Source: Hirsutella rhossiliensis
Lineage: Eukaryota; Ascomycota; Sordariomycetes; Hypocreales; Ophiocordycipitaceae
Reading direction: 5' to 3'
Length of the DNA: 64,000 nucleotides
Assembly: GCF_020360975.1 (NCBI RefSeq)
Contig: NW_025408669.1
Coordinates: 7,874,001 to 7,938,000 of the forward strand
This document shows positions 24,240-35,390 of this stretch, piece after piece. Positions within the stretch are counted from its first letter, which is position 1, and the number at the start of each line of letters is the position of its first letter. The translations under genes and the position numbers were made by a program. The notes beneath the pieces are model-generated. The model searched no databases. It saw only the letters and a list, made by a program, of their open reading frames with translations, and was not told the DNA's origin.

Positions 24240-26300
24240 GTATAGAAGAGGAGCCTACTTTAATATAGGTTATGGTTAATAACTCCTTGCCCGTCGCCGC
24301 CCTTATAGACGAGGGCTGCTAGTGCTACGCCGTAGTTGACGAGGCGCTTGCACGAGAGATATAAGTGCCGGTAGAAAAGATCGCCCTAAGGCGAGTAAAG
24401 GGCGCCTTAGGCGCGATGGAGGGTGCGGTGATTAGGGGCATCACGTGGCTAGCTATAGAGGTCGACGGTTGCCGTAAGCTTATCGTGGCCTATATAATCC
24501 CCTAACTAGAGTTTCCCCTAATCCTCGGGAAACCCTAGTTATTATATACGGAGTTATACTCGGTTCCGCACTAGAAGAAGCTATGGTTTAGGCCTACGTA
24601 ACGGTGGGTCCGCTACGACGACGGTTCCGTAGGCGTGGGACCAGGCGTGCGAGCTTTATGCTCGGCATAAGAAGTCCTTGCCTCTGTCTTTATGGGAACC
24701 GTGCGACGGTTAGAGCGGGAGGAAGGCTGGGCAGCGGCTAACGCAGCGGTCTGCGCAGTCAGCCTAGCGGACATCGATAAGGCCCTCTAGGCGAAGAAGC
24801 CGAAGTCGCCCTCTAAGCTACGGCAGTAGATACCGGAGCGCTTTTACGACCTCCTGCCGCTATTCGAGTCCTAGGAAGCGGACAAGCTTAACCCGCATAA
24901 GCCGGGGGTAGACTATAAGATCGTACTCCGCACCGATAAGAAGGGGCAGGAACTGCCCGCACCGTTTAGACCGCTATATAGTATGTCATACGCGGAACTG
25001 CTAGTGCTAAAGAAGACGCTAAGGGACCTCCTAGATAAGGGTTTTATTTAAGCAAGCAGCTCCGAAGTAGGAGCGCCGGTCCTATTCGTACGTAAACTAG
25101 GGGGCGGGATATGGTTCTGTTGCGACTATAGGGCTCTGAACGCAATTACGAGGCCGGACCGCTACCCCTTGCCCCTAATTTTAGATACGCTCCGTAACCT
25201 TTCGAAGGCGAAGTGGTTTACGAAGCTAGATGTAAAATAGGCGTTCTATAAGGTGCGGATCTCGGAGGGTAATAAGTAGAAGACGGCGTTCCGTATACGC
25301 TACGGCTTATTCGAGTGGCTTATAACGCCCTTCGGCCTCTTAGGAGCGCCCGCTACCTTCTAGCGTTATATTAATAACGTGCTTCGGGACTTCCTCGACG
25401 AGTTCGCCTCCGTATACGTAGATAATATCCTTATCTATACGAGCGGCTCCTACGAGGACTATATACGGAAAGTACGGAGGGTCCTAGAGCGCCTCTAACT
25501 TTATAGGCTCTACCTCGACCCGGATAAGTGCGAATTCGGGGTTAAGAGGGTTAAGTACCTAGGCTTTATTATCCACGCCGGCGTAGGCATATAGGCGGAT
25601 CCCGCAAAGATCTAAGCGATTCGGGACTAGGCTGCCCTAACTACGTAGATAGGCGTGCGGAGCTTCCTTAGGTTCGCGAACTATTATAGGATATTTATTA
25701 GGGGCTTCTCCCGTATTATAATGCCCCTAAACGAGATTACCGGGAAGCGGACCGCCTTTCGCTAGGGGCCCGTATAGGAAGGAGCGTTCCGCACGCTTAA
25801 GGACCTATTCTCTTAAGCCCCGGTGCTGCTCTAGTAGGACTTCGACCGGTCTACGTTAGTTAAAGCGGACTATAGCGGCTAGGCACTCGGAGGAACGCTC
25901 TCCTAGGAGGTAGACGGGCGGAAGTAACCGGTAGCGTTCTACTCCCGCAAGCTAACCCTAGCGGAGCGGAACTACGCTATTTACAATAAGGAGATACTAG
26001 CGATTATTAGCTACCTCGAGCAATAGCAAGCGGAGCTCCGGAGCTATAAGAGCTTCGAGGTTCTTATAGACTATAGGAACCTCGAGTACTTTATAACTCG
26101 CTAGCACCTCTCGGAGCGGCAAGCCCGCTAGGCGGAGTATCTCTTACGCTTTAACTTCTCGATTAAGTACCGGCTAGGGCGGGACTCCGCAGTCCTAGAT
26201 ACGCTTTCCCGGAGGGATTAGGACCGGCCGACGGGAGCGGACATCGAGGCCCGGGATCTATAGCTTATCCCGTAAGAAGCGCTACGGACTTATATAGGAG
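24240..26300 (+). pseudogene. pol of B: protease, RT and RNase H
   Basis: Protease-like segment near 24280-24400 with Leu-Ile-Asp-x-Gly-Cys (Glu in place of the usual Ser/Thr). RT spans about 24960-25700: a 'F.RK..G..W..C.DYR.LN' block near 25090-25140, a K-L-D-V motif near 25220, and the catalytic box Tyr-Val-Asp-Asn-Ile-Leu-Ile-Tyr at 25415-25438 (second Asp to Asn). RNase H follows to about 26220, ending with a D-x-L-S-R-R motif. The frame is continuous apart from RIP-type stops. This is the best preserved RT in the window. Confidence 0.85.
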
Positions 26301-26689
26301 CTTCCCTAGTAGAGGAAGGCGCGGCGCTAACGGATAAGCCTTCCCCCGTACCTTCGCCTCGGCCCGGCGAGGAGGGATGGACCGGCCTAGGGGCGCGTGC
26401 GGCGCGGGTGTTCTAAGATGAGGTCCTCCAGCGCTTATAGGATAGGATGTCGTCTCTAGACCGCACCTACGAGAGCGTGCGCCGCGCCGTTAAGTCCGGC
26501 GCTCGACGCCTTAATCCGAAGCTAAAGCTAAAGGTATAAGTGGCCGACTATTATATCGACCCACGGGGGCACCTGCGTTGGCGGGGGAGACTATAGGTGC
26601 CGGGCGCGCCGTATACTATAGAAGCTAGGGAGAAGGATAGACCGCCGGAGCTAGACGAACGGAACGAGCTCCGAGGGAAGCTAGTCTAG

Positions 26690-27780
26690 CTCGTCTATGA
26701 CTTTAGTATCGTGGGCCACCCGGGTAGGCAGGGCACAGTAGCAGGCCTCGCGAGGGATTTCTACTGGCCCCTCCTACAGCACCACGTTCGCCGCTTCCTC
26801 CGTAACTGCGATATCTGCGGCCGCACTAAGATTTAGAGGGCGTAGCTTAAGGGGCTGCTTAAGCAGCTTCCGGTGCCCGACCGGTTCCACACGTATATAT
26901 AGATAGACTTTATAACGGACCTCCTACTTATAGAGGGCGGCAACCGCTATATATAGGTAATTAAGGACCGACTTAGTAAGTCTATAGTATTAGAGCCGAT
27001 GCCGTCTATAGATGCGGAGTCCTACGTAGAGCGCTTCCTATAGTGCTAGGCCCGCTCGCATAGCTAGCTAGCCTCTATTATAAGCGATAGGGGATCGAAT
27101 TAGACTAGCCGCTTTTAGCAGCACCTATGCCGGCTACTTTAGATCACGTAGCTGCTTAGCACGGCATATTACCTATAGACCGATAGAGGGCCCGAGAGGG
27201 TTAACTAGGAGGCGTAGGCTTACCTATGGGCCGTCGTAGCCCGCAACTAAGTAGACTAGGACCGTTAGCTCCCCGCGGCCTAACTTACGTTAAATAGTAG
27301 ACTATATACCTCTATTAGGATAGCCCCTTTCTTTGCAACGCATGGCTTCGAACCACCCTTACTAGTTCCCTTTACTATAGACGTAGTAGCGGAGCAGCAT
27401 AGTAATTCGTTACCGGAGGGCCGCGCCTCCGCGTTCGTACGAAAGCTATAGGAGACCACGGATTATTGCCAATCCGCGATGGCCGCCGCGGCGCAAGATT
27501 AGGAGCGGCACGCTAATAAGACTAGGGCCCTAGTAGATAGGTTTGCGGCAGGAGATAAGGTATAGCTAGACCTCCGCAACTATAGGTCGGCACGGCCAAA
27601 GAAGAAGCTTAACTAGCTGCACGCGAAGTTTACGGTACGGAGGGTTATTAGCCCGTAGGTTGTGGAGCTCGATGGTCTCCTAACGGGGGTCTATAATAAG
27701 ATTAACGTAGACCTCCTTCGCAGAGCCTCCTCTAACCCGCTGCCCGGATAAGAAGTAGCGGACGCCTAACCGCCTGCAAT
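26690..27780 (+). pseudogene. integrase of B
   Basis: The zinc-binding N-terminus is intact over 26700-26835: Gly-His-Pro-Gly, then Phe-Tyr-Trp-Pro, then Cys-Asp-Ile-Cys (HHCC type). The catalytic triad is visible: Asp in I-D-F-I-T-D-L near 26903, Asp in I-S-D-R-G-S near 27085, and Glu in V-N-x-E-A-x-A-Y near 27209. A C-terminal D-K-V-x-L-D-L-R-N-Y-R block lies near 27555-27590. The domain ends in the chromodomain that follows. Interruptions are TAG/TAA only. Confidence 0.88.
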
Positions 27781-27796
27781 CGAGGTAGAGGGAGAG

Positions 27797-27960
27797 GACG
27801 AGTTCGAGGTCGAAGAGATACGGGCCGCGCGCTAGAAAAAGGTCGGCAGGGGGAAACGCCGGGAGGTCCTCGTTAAGTAGCGCGGGTATCTCGACCCTAC
27901 GTAGGAACCCGCACGTAAGTTTGCGGGAACCGTAGCCCTCGATAAGTTCGAAGCCTTATT
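27797..27960 (+). pseudogene. chromodomain of B
   Basis: E-D-E-F-E-V-E-E-I start, then V-L-V-K-x-R-G-Y with Trp as TAG, then L-D-P-T-x-E-P-A with Trp as TAG, then G-T-V-A-L-D-K-F-E-A-L. The downstream block is shared with D (39490-39670, minus), where it reads G-A-V-A-L-D-I-F. It is not found in family A. Confidence 0.88.
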
Positions 27961-28137
27961 CGGAACGGTAGACGAGAACGACGGACTAGCGGACCACCGA
28001 TAGCAGCCCGGGCTAGGACCACGAAGTAGGCATAGCGGAGGGGGCAGTTACGGCAACATAGGCAACATAAGCGTAATAGTACGGGCGGAGATAAAAACAG
28101 CGTTTATTGCGGGGCGGAGCCCCTAGACTACCCGGGC

Positions 28138-29048
28138 CTATTCCTTATCGTTATTATTATCTTCGTTATCGTCGTCCTCGTCGGCCTCCTCCTTCTTATT
28201 AGCGGCGGCGGCGGTCTCTAGGGCGCTGAGGCGGCCCTCTAAGCCCGTAAGCTAGTCGGCGGCGGCGGCGGCTCTGGGGGCAGAGGGGCGGCGGCCAGCG
28301 GCGGCGGCAGGGGCAGCGGCGGTGGCGGAGGCGGGCACGGCCAAGGGGACCGCCGATAGGGCGACGGAGGCAGTGTCCCTAGCGCCGGGTGCGTTAGAGG
28401 CGGAAATAAGGGAGCGGAGGAGTAGGACTTACTTAGGCACAAGGCCCCACCGCTCGAGGGGGCGGAGGTTGCGGTAGGCGGCGGCGGCGGCGGTAAGGCG
28501 CTTCTTAGCAGCCCCCCGCGCCTGCCCGTGCGAGCCGGCCTTCTAAGCCGACGCCGCAGCGAGCAGGACGGGAGGCGCCGCCTCATAGGCGCGGCCGGCT
28601 CGCGCGCACTAGTAGCAGCTGCCGCCGCGGCGGCGCCCGGCCTAGTCGGAGCAGTCGAGCTCCTGCGACGCACAACGCACACAGGGGGCCGAGCGGGCGG
28701 CGCCGGCCTGCCAGCGCTTATACTATAGGAGGTTAGCGGACAACGTCTGTTACGCTTGCCTAACTGCGGACTTACGGGGTGGCGGAGACGGAGGCGGGGC
28801 CGAGGGCCGGGCGTCACGGGTGGCGGCGGGGACGGCGTCGTTACCCTAAGGGCGACGAGAGCGAATAGCGCAGCAGAGGCGGCGGCGGCGGCGGTGGGAG
28901 CGGTGGCAGCGGCGCGGGCAGGAGCGGCGGCAGCGGCGGAGTCGTCGTCGGCCGCGGCTAGCACGGCGTCGACGAACGACTCCGCACGCTCCGAGAAGGA
29001 GGAGGTAGGAAAGGGAGAGGCGGATATGTCTATCGCGGAAGTCAGCAC
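28138..29048 (-). pseudogene. antisense zinc-cluster ORF of B
   Basis: On the strand opposite to pol, between chromodomain and 3' LTR. The start is the ATG at 29048, opening a Ser/Phe/Glu segment and then an Ala-rich stretch. One frame later (a 1-nt shift or a lost intron, somewhere in 28760-28930) a second frame runs to 28138. At 28683 down to 28585 it has six ligands with spacing CX2CX6CX11CX2CX6C, five still Cys and the last Tyr. A Leu-Glu-Gly-Arg-Leu coiled-coil-like segment near 28240 and an Asp/Glu/Asn tail follow. The 269-codon open frame 29048-28239 therefore follows the real gene only at its start. D carries a recognisable homologue. A zinc-cluster DNA-binding role is inferred; no enzyme motif is seen. 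Confidence 0.7.
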
Positions 29049-29592
29049 GACGGAATGCGGCCTCCCGCTCTATGAGGCGCGGAACTTACTAGTTAGAGTT
29101 GTTGTTGTTATTGGGGCTGTTGTTGCTGCTGCCGCTGCTACTGCGAGCATACGTTAATAGAGCGGCCCGCATAGCTAGGAACGGACCAACGCCCCGGGTA
29201 GAGCGGAACTTACCTGTTGATGCTGCTGCTGCGGTTGAAGAAGGGAGAGAAGGAAGGGAAGGGGGAAGGGGGGGATGCCGCCTTATATACCCCTTAGTGG
29301 AGGATGCTGCCTGAGGCAGAGGGGACGGGCAACCTGAGGCTCACGTAGGTCCGGACCAGCCGCCGGCCACCTAGGGGCGCACACAATAGGTTACGCCCCT
29401 ATTTAAACGGCCAGCCGGCCGACGAGTGTGGAGCCGGGTCCCGGCTGCCCGGGCTAACGGGCGCGGGGACAATAGGGCTAGTGGGGCCGGCCCTATTAAC
29501 GGGAAAGGGCAGGGAAGAGCCCGCGGCACGGGCCCAATTATGCGGGAGCCGTTAATAGGGCAGCACTGCGCCGCGCTCGAGGGAGGGCATTG

Positions 29593-29778
29593 TGTAAGAG
29601 TCTTTGACTATTGTGGGTGATGGGCTTGGGCCGCGGCCTAAGCCGTGTAGTCACGTGCGGAGGGCCGGATCCCGTAAGTATGGGGGCGGGCCAGCCGCGC
29701 ATAGAAGAGCTCTGCATAGCTTATTAACATCATCCTACGGACGGCACCTACGCACACGCCTCTACCTACTCCGTGACA
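29593..29778 (+). repeat. 3' LTR of B (186 bp)
   Basis: Starts TGTAAGAGTC and ends CCGTGACA, followed by the duplication CTTAT. It keeps its terminal TG and CA. A purine-rich stretch (GAGGGAGGG near 29579-29587) just upstream fits a polypurine tract. Confidence 0.95.
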
Positions 29779-29783
29779 CTTAT

Positions 29784-31613
29784 CCTTCGAACCTAACCGG
29801 GAAGGCGTCGTATCGTGCCTTTATCTAGAAGTATGTTATATAATCTAGGTAGACGTATAATATTTATAAAATATACTTATAGTGCTTATAAGTAAGTAGT
29901 GTTTATAGATCGTCTCTAAATTCTCCTTATAGTTACTATTCTCGTTATAGAGCTATAAAGGTATCGACTACGGCGATAGCTATAACGTAGTCTCCTCCGC
30001 GTAGTGCCGGTTAATATCGAATTAATATAGCTTATTAGTTTTCCGTGAGAATTTAAGGTATTTATTAGGTTCTAATTTTAAGCATTTCTTTAAATTCTTC
30101 GAAGTATAGAGCGTGTTCTCTAATCGTAGCATTTTCCCTTAGTAGCGAGGGTAGTAGTACGAGTTCGTTCTCGTCTTCCGTTTCTCTAGGTATTTCTTAT
30201 TCTTTAGAGCTTATATCGTCGATACTTCGTTATTCTTCCTCGGGTTATTGTCCGAGTTTCGTAAGTATAAGGGCTGCGTCTATATCTTCTTTATTATATT
30301 GTTTATAGACTGCCCGTCGTTATTATCGACTTTTATTTCGTATATCTTCCTAGAATCGTTTGCCGTTCTTCCTAATCTAGTCTTAAGAGACTCCTTTAGG
30401 ATAGGGGTATTCCGGTTCTGCGAATTTAACTTATTTCTATATTTTAGGATCCCTTCGTTATATCATTGCAAGGGTCTTCTTTAGTAACTTTAAGAACTAT
30501 CCGGTACCGTTCTTATCGCTTAAGTATACCGTATATTCGTCGTTGTAGTATATAGTCTAACTAAGGAGTTTATGCTTTAGTTCCTATCTATTAGTAGCGT
30601 TTAGGTGTTTCTTACCTTCTAGGGCTAGTGCTTAGTAGGTTTTCTTTTCCTTACGAGGTTGTCTATATTCTTTAGAGTAATATCTAAGTTTCCCGTAGTT
30701 AAAATACTTTCCTTTGCTTTTCTATATTATATCTAGATCTATCCTACCTAGGTTAGTTATATAAGCGTAGGCAATAGGAGTTTCGCGCTTCTTTTTATAG
30801 TTAGCGCGTCGGTTAAAGTTATTCCTATAGGAAGGGTTCTAGTTTCCTCTTCCTTGCTTCTTTTCTTAGCGTTGCGCGTACTATCTATCGTCGATTTATA
30901 CTACTATAGCAATATAGTCCGAGAGGTTATTAGGTCGATTTTCCTTATAGAGCTCGTCCTTAACTTCTTCTTTAAGCCCGTCGTAGAATCGTAATATAAG
31001 AGGTTCGTCGTCCTAATTAAGCTTTAAGGTAACTTATCGGAACTTCGTAGTATAATCCGATACTAAGATCCTTTATTAGAGTTCTCGAAGTTTTTATTCG
31101 GCTTCTCGTTCCTCGTCGGTTATTCCGAATACCTTCGTAATAGCTTCTTCGAATCCTTAGAAACTAGCAAAGACTTCGTCTATCTCGTTGTCTCGTCGCG
31201 CTAGTTAGTTGTCGAGAAAGTCCCTTATAATAGGTCTAAACTAGGCGAGTGCCGTTCTAGATAAACAATTTCCTACGTAGAGTACCTTTTCGACTAGGTC
31301 CGAGAGTTTTATAGGGTAAAACTAGTAGTAGGCCTTAAGTTAGGTAAGAAAGTCTCGAAGCGTGCTATAAGTACCGTCGAATAGTCCTAGCTATTTTAGT
31401 TTAACTGCTTCTCTAAGGTCCCTAACTTATCCGTTGCCTCCTCTATTCCTAAGTAACTATACCTTATATCGAAGGGTAATAATCTCGCGCATTATATCCT
31501 AAGGCGATATAGTAGCTCTAGAGTTAGTTAATCTAGCTTACTATATAGGTATATTAATAGTTGCGATATTGCTTAGAGTAACGCGGTATTATACTAAATA
31601 AGAGCTTTTAACG
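29784..31613 (-). pseudogene. gag region of A3
   Basis: Minus-strand gag from about 31500 to 30600. The zinc knuckle at 30706-30665 has all four ligands changed to Tyr. The rest, to 29784, is the long spacer before protease that is also present in A1 (about 2000-2800). The short open frame at 30248-30484 on the plus strand is a shadow. B interrupts at 29783. Confidence 0.65.
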
Positions 31614-32102
31614 TATAACGACCGGTATTATTCCTAAGGGATAAACCTATCGAGGGGTTTATATTAGTAGATATAACAGGGCGTGGTCTAAGCAATAATA
31701 TATATATTACGTTAGTAATAAGTCGGAGGTCGTAGACCGTAGACTATAACCAGGTAATTAAGTGATCGGAATTAGAGATAAGATCGTAATAGAGATCGTA
31801 ATAATTATAATATTAAAAGCTAGAGAGCTATCTATCTAAAGGAGTGAAAGTAGGTGGCTATATATACCCGTAGAGACTGTCCTTAGATCACGGTTCTGGC
31901 CGTGATCCCCTTCGTGGCTTACTATAGCTCACTCGTGAGCTATGCTCCTAAGTAGTGATCTATCTATATAAGGCTTACTTAGCTCACGTACGCTCTAGGT
32001 AAGCTAAGCCTAAGTGACTTCTCGTCCCGACCATTGTTCCGAGCCGCCTTGTCACGTGAACGTGGCCGGCTCTCCTACGGCCCGCTAACCGTGGTCGTAA
32101 TA
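31614..32102 (-). repeat. 5' LTR of A3 (489 bp)
   Basis: In element sense it runs from 32102 down to 31614. It retains more unmutated TG/CA than the 3' LTR (for example around 31911-31935). TTAAAAGCT at 31813-31821 pairs with AGCTTTTAA at 31603-31611, two bases beyond the LTR. Confidence 0.93.
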
Positions 32103-32107
32103 AGTAG

Positions 32108-32338
32108 TTAAGAGGATATTAATAGCTTCTTTAAGTAGGATCTTCTTTATTAATTAAGATACTAGATAGGTATAAAGAAGAGCGTTAAATAAAGGAAAGA
32201 AGAATAATTAAGGCAATATAATAATTACTCCTTTATTATAATAGCTGCCCCTATAAGAATTAAATATCTTTACCCTACCTATCTAACCCCTTACTTTTAA
32301 TTTTACCTTTATATACTTTATATATACTTCTTATATCT
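32108..32338 (+). repeat. 3' LTR of copia C1, displaced by A3
   Basis: With the three bases at 17261-17263 this makes a 234-bp LTR, the same length as 55161-55394 (C2, minus) and 60069-60302 (C3). All begin TAGTTAAGAGG or a close variant and end TATATCT. The last few bases of the LTR are not certain. Confidence 0.8.
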
Positions 32339-33800
32339 ATCTTAGCGAGATATTTAATACTAAGGGTCTCTAAGATCGCTAATTATATAAATTTCTACTT
32401 AAATTCGCGTTCTACCTATATAGCGAGATTAGGATACTACTATACTATATCTTTATATACTATTTAATAAATATACTTCTACTAAACTTAAGAAATAGCT
32501 TAATAATAAGTATTTAATATATTAACTATATTAAGTTATATTTTACTATATATCTAACGCTTTTAGCGGTATATTATAACGATAATATAATAGTAGAGTT
32601 TATAGATTATACCTTTAAGGTAGTAGTATAATTCTTTACTAGGTATATACCTATAGTAGTACTTTAATATAATAAGTAGCTTTATTAGCTAGATTTAAGA
32701 TAATATTATTATTATTAAGAGATAAGCCCTCTACTAGCTAATTATATATATTTATTACCCATCTTATTATTATAGCCCTATAAATATAATATACCTTATT
32801 TATTATAGCCTAGGCTTACTATAGTTATATATAAAGAACCCTACTTAATTAATATAACTCCCTTAGCCTAAGAATAATATATAGGCCTAACTTAAGTATA
32901 GGAATATCTTAATACTTACTTTTAGTTAGCTATTTATAGTTACTATATTATATATATAAGTACCCCCTTTATATTCTTATAGTAGAAAAGAATCTTTTAA
33001 ATCCTCTAGCCTAAGTTTAATAAAGTTAAGTTTATATAAATTCGCGTTATTATAGACTTTTTATTCTTCGTCTTAGCTATAAGCTCTCTATAGTTAAAGT
33101 TCGAAATATAAAGGGAACTATCCTATAAATTCCTAGTCTATAATTCTAACGATCTAAAAAGTATAACCGTCTAGGGTAAATAAAGATATTTTAGGGTCTA
33201 AGATGATTTTAGTAAAGTATAGAATATTTAGTTTCTAACTTTATTCGCTCCTAAGACCGTCTTTACTTATATAAGCCCCTTCTTATCTTAATAGATAAAC
33301 TAAGATATATATTATTAAATTTACCTTTCTATACCCCTATTTCCTTTACTATACTCTTAGGCTACTACTTTTTTTTATATTATTACTCGTATATAGCCTC
33401 TAGGGCTATAGCGAGGCTAATAAGGGCCTAGGCCCCTATTAGTAGTCCTAGCTAGCTATAGAGCCCGGGGGCTTATAACTAATTAAGGAAAGGGTAGCTA
33501 TAAAGGCAAGGATAAAGGAAAGGTTAGTCTAGTTCCTCCCGTGCGGTGATTTTCCCTCCTAAGGGCCCTAGGGCCCCTAGGTTACTCCTTTTCGAGCCAC
33601 TTAGCCGTTCCTATCTCTGTTTTAGCTAAGAAGGTTAGAAGGGCTTCCCTTCCTTCCTTAAAGCTATAGAGAAAAGGTAGGCTAAAGCTACTACTTAAGA
33701 GTAAGGCAAGGAGTCCTTTCGTTCCTTAAGGCATTCTTCTTACTAGTATGGTAATTGCTATTATCTAGGACTTTCGATACCGTTACTTAATTGCGAAGCA
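32339..33800. other. unassigned RIP-mutated DNA
   Basis: TA-rich with very few CA or TG. No readable frame, LTR pair or inverted repeat was seen. From about 33530 rightwards TG and CA slowly return, and after 33800 the sequence looks unmutated, so the RIP boundary next to the gene is fairly sharp. Confidence 0.5.
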
Positions 33801-33829
33801 TGGCTCCGCTATCCCGTTGACCTTCGAAA

Positions 33830-35390
33830 TTACATGACTTTCTTCCACTTCCATAGAGACCTTGAATTGCAATACGACTTTAAGCCCGTCATACCGCACT
33901 CACTGCCGATACCGCTCCACTTATGTCCCCCAAATGGAACATTAGCAGCTAAATCAAAATGTGAGTTTATCCAAACACTACCAGCTGAAAGGCGCCGAGC
34001 AATTCTTTCTCCCCGGTCAAGATTCTTGCTCCAGACAGAGGCGCCCAGTCCAGTCTTAGTATTATTAGCACGTTCTATGACGTCATCCTCATTCGACCAC
34101 TTCAGAATCGGCACAACAGGCCCAAAAGGCTCCTCAACGACGATTCGAGAGTCTTCAGGAGGATTGTCGATGATTGCTGGACTTATAAAATAACCCTTGG
34201 TGTCCTTTAAAACCTCACCTTCCAGAGCTACTCCCCATTTGCGTTTTCCGACTTCAGAATACATGTCCTTGACACTTTCGTATCTGAAATCCTGATTAAT
34301 ATTACTCGGCAACCTGCAACATACGCGGTTTGATGCGAAGTACTCACTGCATGGCGTTCTGGATTGGCCCCACCAAGACATCCGGCTCAAACCCATCCCC
34401 GACTTTGATGGTTTTCGCAAACGCGACCATAGCCTCGCGAAACTTGTCATAAATCTTTTCGTGGACGTATACCCGCTTTATCACCATGCAAATCTGACCG
34501 GAGTTCAGGAATGCAATGGTGGTGATCTTTGGGACAACAACGTCAATATCGACGTCGTCGCAGACTATTGCCGGGTCATTGCCGCCAAGTTCCAACGTAA
34601 AGCGCTTCAGTGTCTTGGAGCAGCTCTGCATTACGAGTTTCCCGGTGGCAATTGAACCGGTGAAGCTGACCTTATCGATGTCCGTGTGCTCGGTAAGCAT
34701 TGGGCCTAGGTCGTCTCCTCCGCTGAGAACTTGAAGGACACCCGGCGGAAAAATTCGCATGCCAATCTCCCCGAGCTTTAGATCGCAGTACGGCGTAAAA
34801 GGCGACGGTTTAATGATGATCGTGTTGCCGGTTATAAGTGCCGGGCCTAGTTTGCTGATTCCCGTCAGAACAGGCCAGTTCCACGGGACAATGCCGCAAC
34901 AGACTCCTAGTGGAGGGAAAGTCTGGATCACTTTTCGTTCATCGTTGTCATCAATGATCTCGTCCTTAACTTCCATGTTGGCAAAGGTCGATAACCAATC
35001 GAGCGCCATATCAAACTCCATTTTTGCAAGTGCAAGAGGTTTTCCTTGTTCCATAACAAGTAGTTTCTCCAGCGACTCCCGATGAGCTGAAACTGCATCG
35101 GCGTAGGCGAGGAGAAGTCGTGCTCGCTCCTTAAATGGGACTTCAGACCATGTTTTGAAGGCCTTGCGAGCGTGTGAGACGGCCATGTCCACATCCTTTC
35201 TCGTGGCGCAAGGGACCTCATATAATGCCTCTCCTGTGGAGGGGTTGGTGGTGTGTCGAGTACTGGCGGTAGGAACAAATTCGTTATTTATGATGTTCCC
35301 CGGGAATACCTTCTGTCTCTTAGTTTCACATGCTGCTTTTAGGTGATTTCAAAACCCTTTACTTACGGTAGTTTTGAACGGGGAAGCCAT
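33830..35390 (-). CDS. aldehyde dehydrogenase, AldA-like, NAD(P)-dependent (480 aa)
   Basis: Oxidises an aldehyde to the acid with NAD(P); the substrate is not visible. Joining exons 35390-35367, 35312-34348 and 34283-33830 gives 1443 nt with no stop before the TAA at 33830. The introns are 35366-35313 (54 bp, GTAAGT...CAG, branch-like CTAAG) and 34347-34284 (64 bp, GTGAGT...TTTCAG); the second joins N-A-M-Q to Y-E-S-V. Landmarks: V-P-W-N-W-P (catalytic Asn), F-T-G-S (cofactor fold), E-L-G-G-N-D (general base Glu), G-Q-I-C (nucleophile Cys), E-E-P-F-G-P-V and P-F-G-G-H-K-W-S-G near the end. The E-L-G-G-N-D and I-K-R-V-Y-V-H-E blocks resemble AldA-type dehydrogenases. There is no signal peptide or peroxisomal tail, so it is probably cytosolic. 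It is unmutated between RIP-saturated flanks, hence presumably single copy. The start rests on the short first exon. Confidence 0.9.

Larger units (their letters stand above)
22816..29778 (+). mobile_element. GC-rich Ty3/gypsy chromovirus B
   Basis: A 6963-bp element with 186-bp LTRs (22816-23001 and 29593-29778) and a perfect 5-bp duplication CTTAT (22811-22815 and 29779-29783). It sits inside the gag-protease interval of A3. It is far richer in GC and CpG than its host, but CAG, CAA and TGG codons are largely TAG or TAA, so it too has been through RIP. Plus-strand order: gag, protease, RT, RNase H, integrase, chromodomain. The last 1.6 kb before the 3' LTR holds an antisense ORF. Its chromodomain and antisense ORF resemble those of D, so B and D form one lineage distinct from family A. 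Confidence 0.95.
17264..32102 (-). mobile_element. Ty3/gypsy chromovirus A3, interrupted by element B
   Basis: Two 489-bp LTRs (17264-17752 and 31614-32102) with a perfect target-site duplication AGTAG (17259-17263 and 32103-32107). Removing B and its duplication leaves 7871 bp, matching A1 and A2. On the minus strand: gag with the zinc knuckle at 30665-30706, the gap filled by B, then RT (motif at 20731-20754), integrase and chromodomain (18498-18625). It is the least RIP-mutated family-A copy. Many TG and CA remain between 17750 and 22800, yet all genes contain stops. It inserted three bases inside the 3' LTR of copia C1. Confidence 0.93.

Noticed and set aside
28528..29314. Plus-strand open frames in the GC-rich 3' end of B
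   Set aside because: Low-complexity shadows. The conserved reading is on the minus strand, as shown by agreement with D.
30248..30484. 78-codon plus-strand frame
   Set aside because: Antisense to the gag-protease spacer of A3, at a position with no conservation in A1 or A2.
33834..35346. Several plus-strand and alternate minus-strand open frames
   Set aside because: Shadows of the ALDH exons. The minus-strand frame reading through 34284-34450 is exon 3 plus intron.
35313..35366. A shorter first ALDH intron ending at an earlier AG
   Set aside because: It would be 34 bp and out of frame. The 54-bp intron ending at 35313 keeps the frame and has a branch-like CTAAG.
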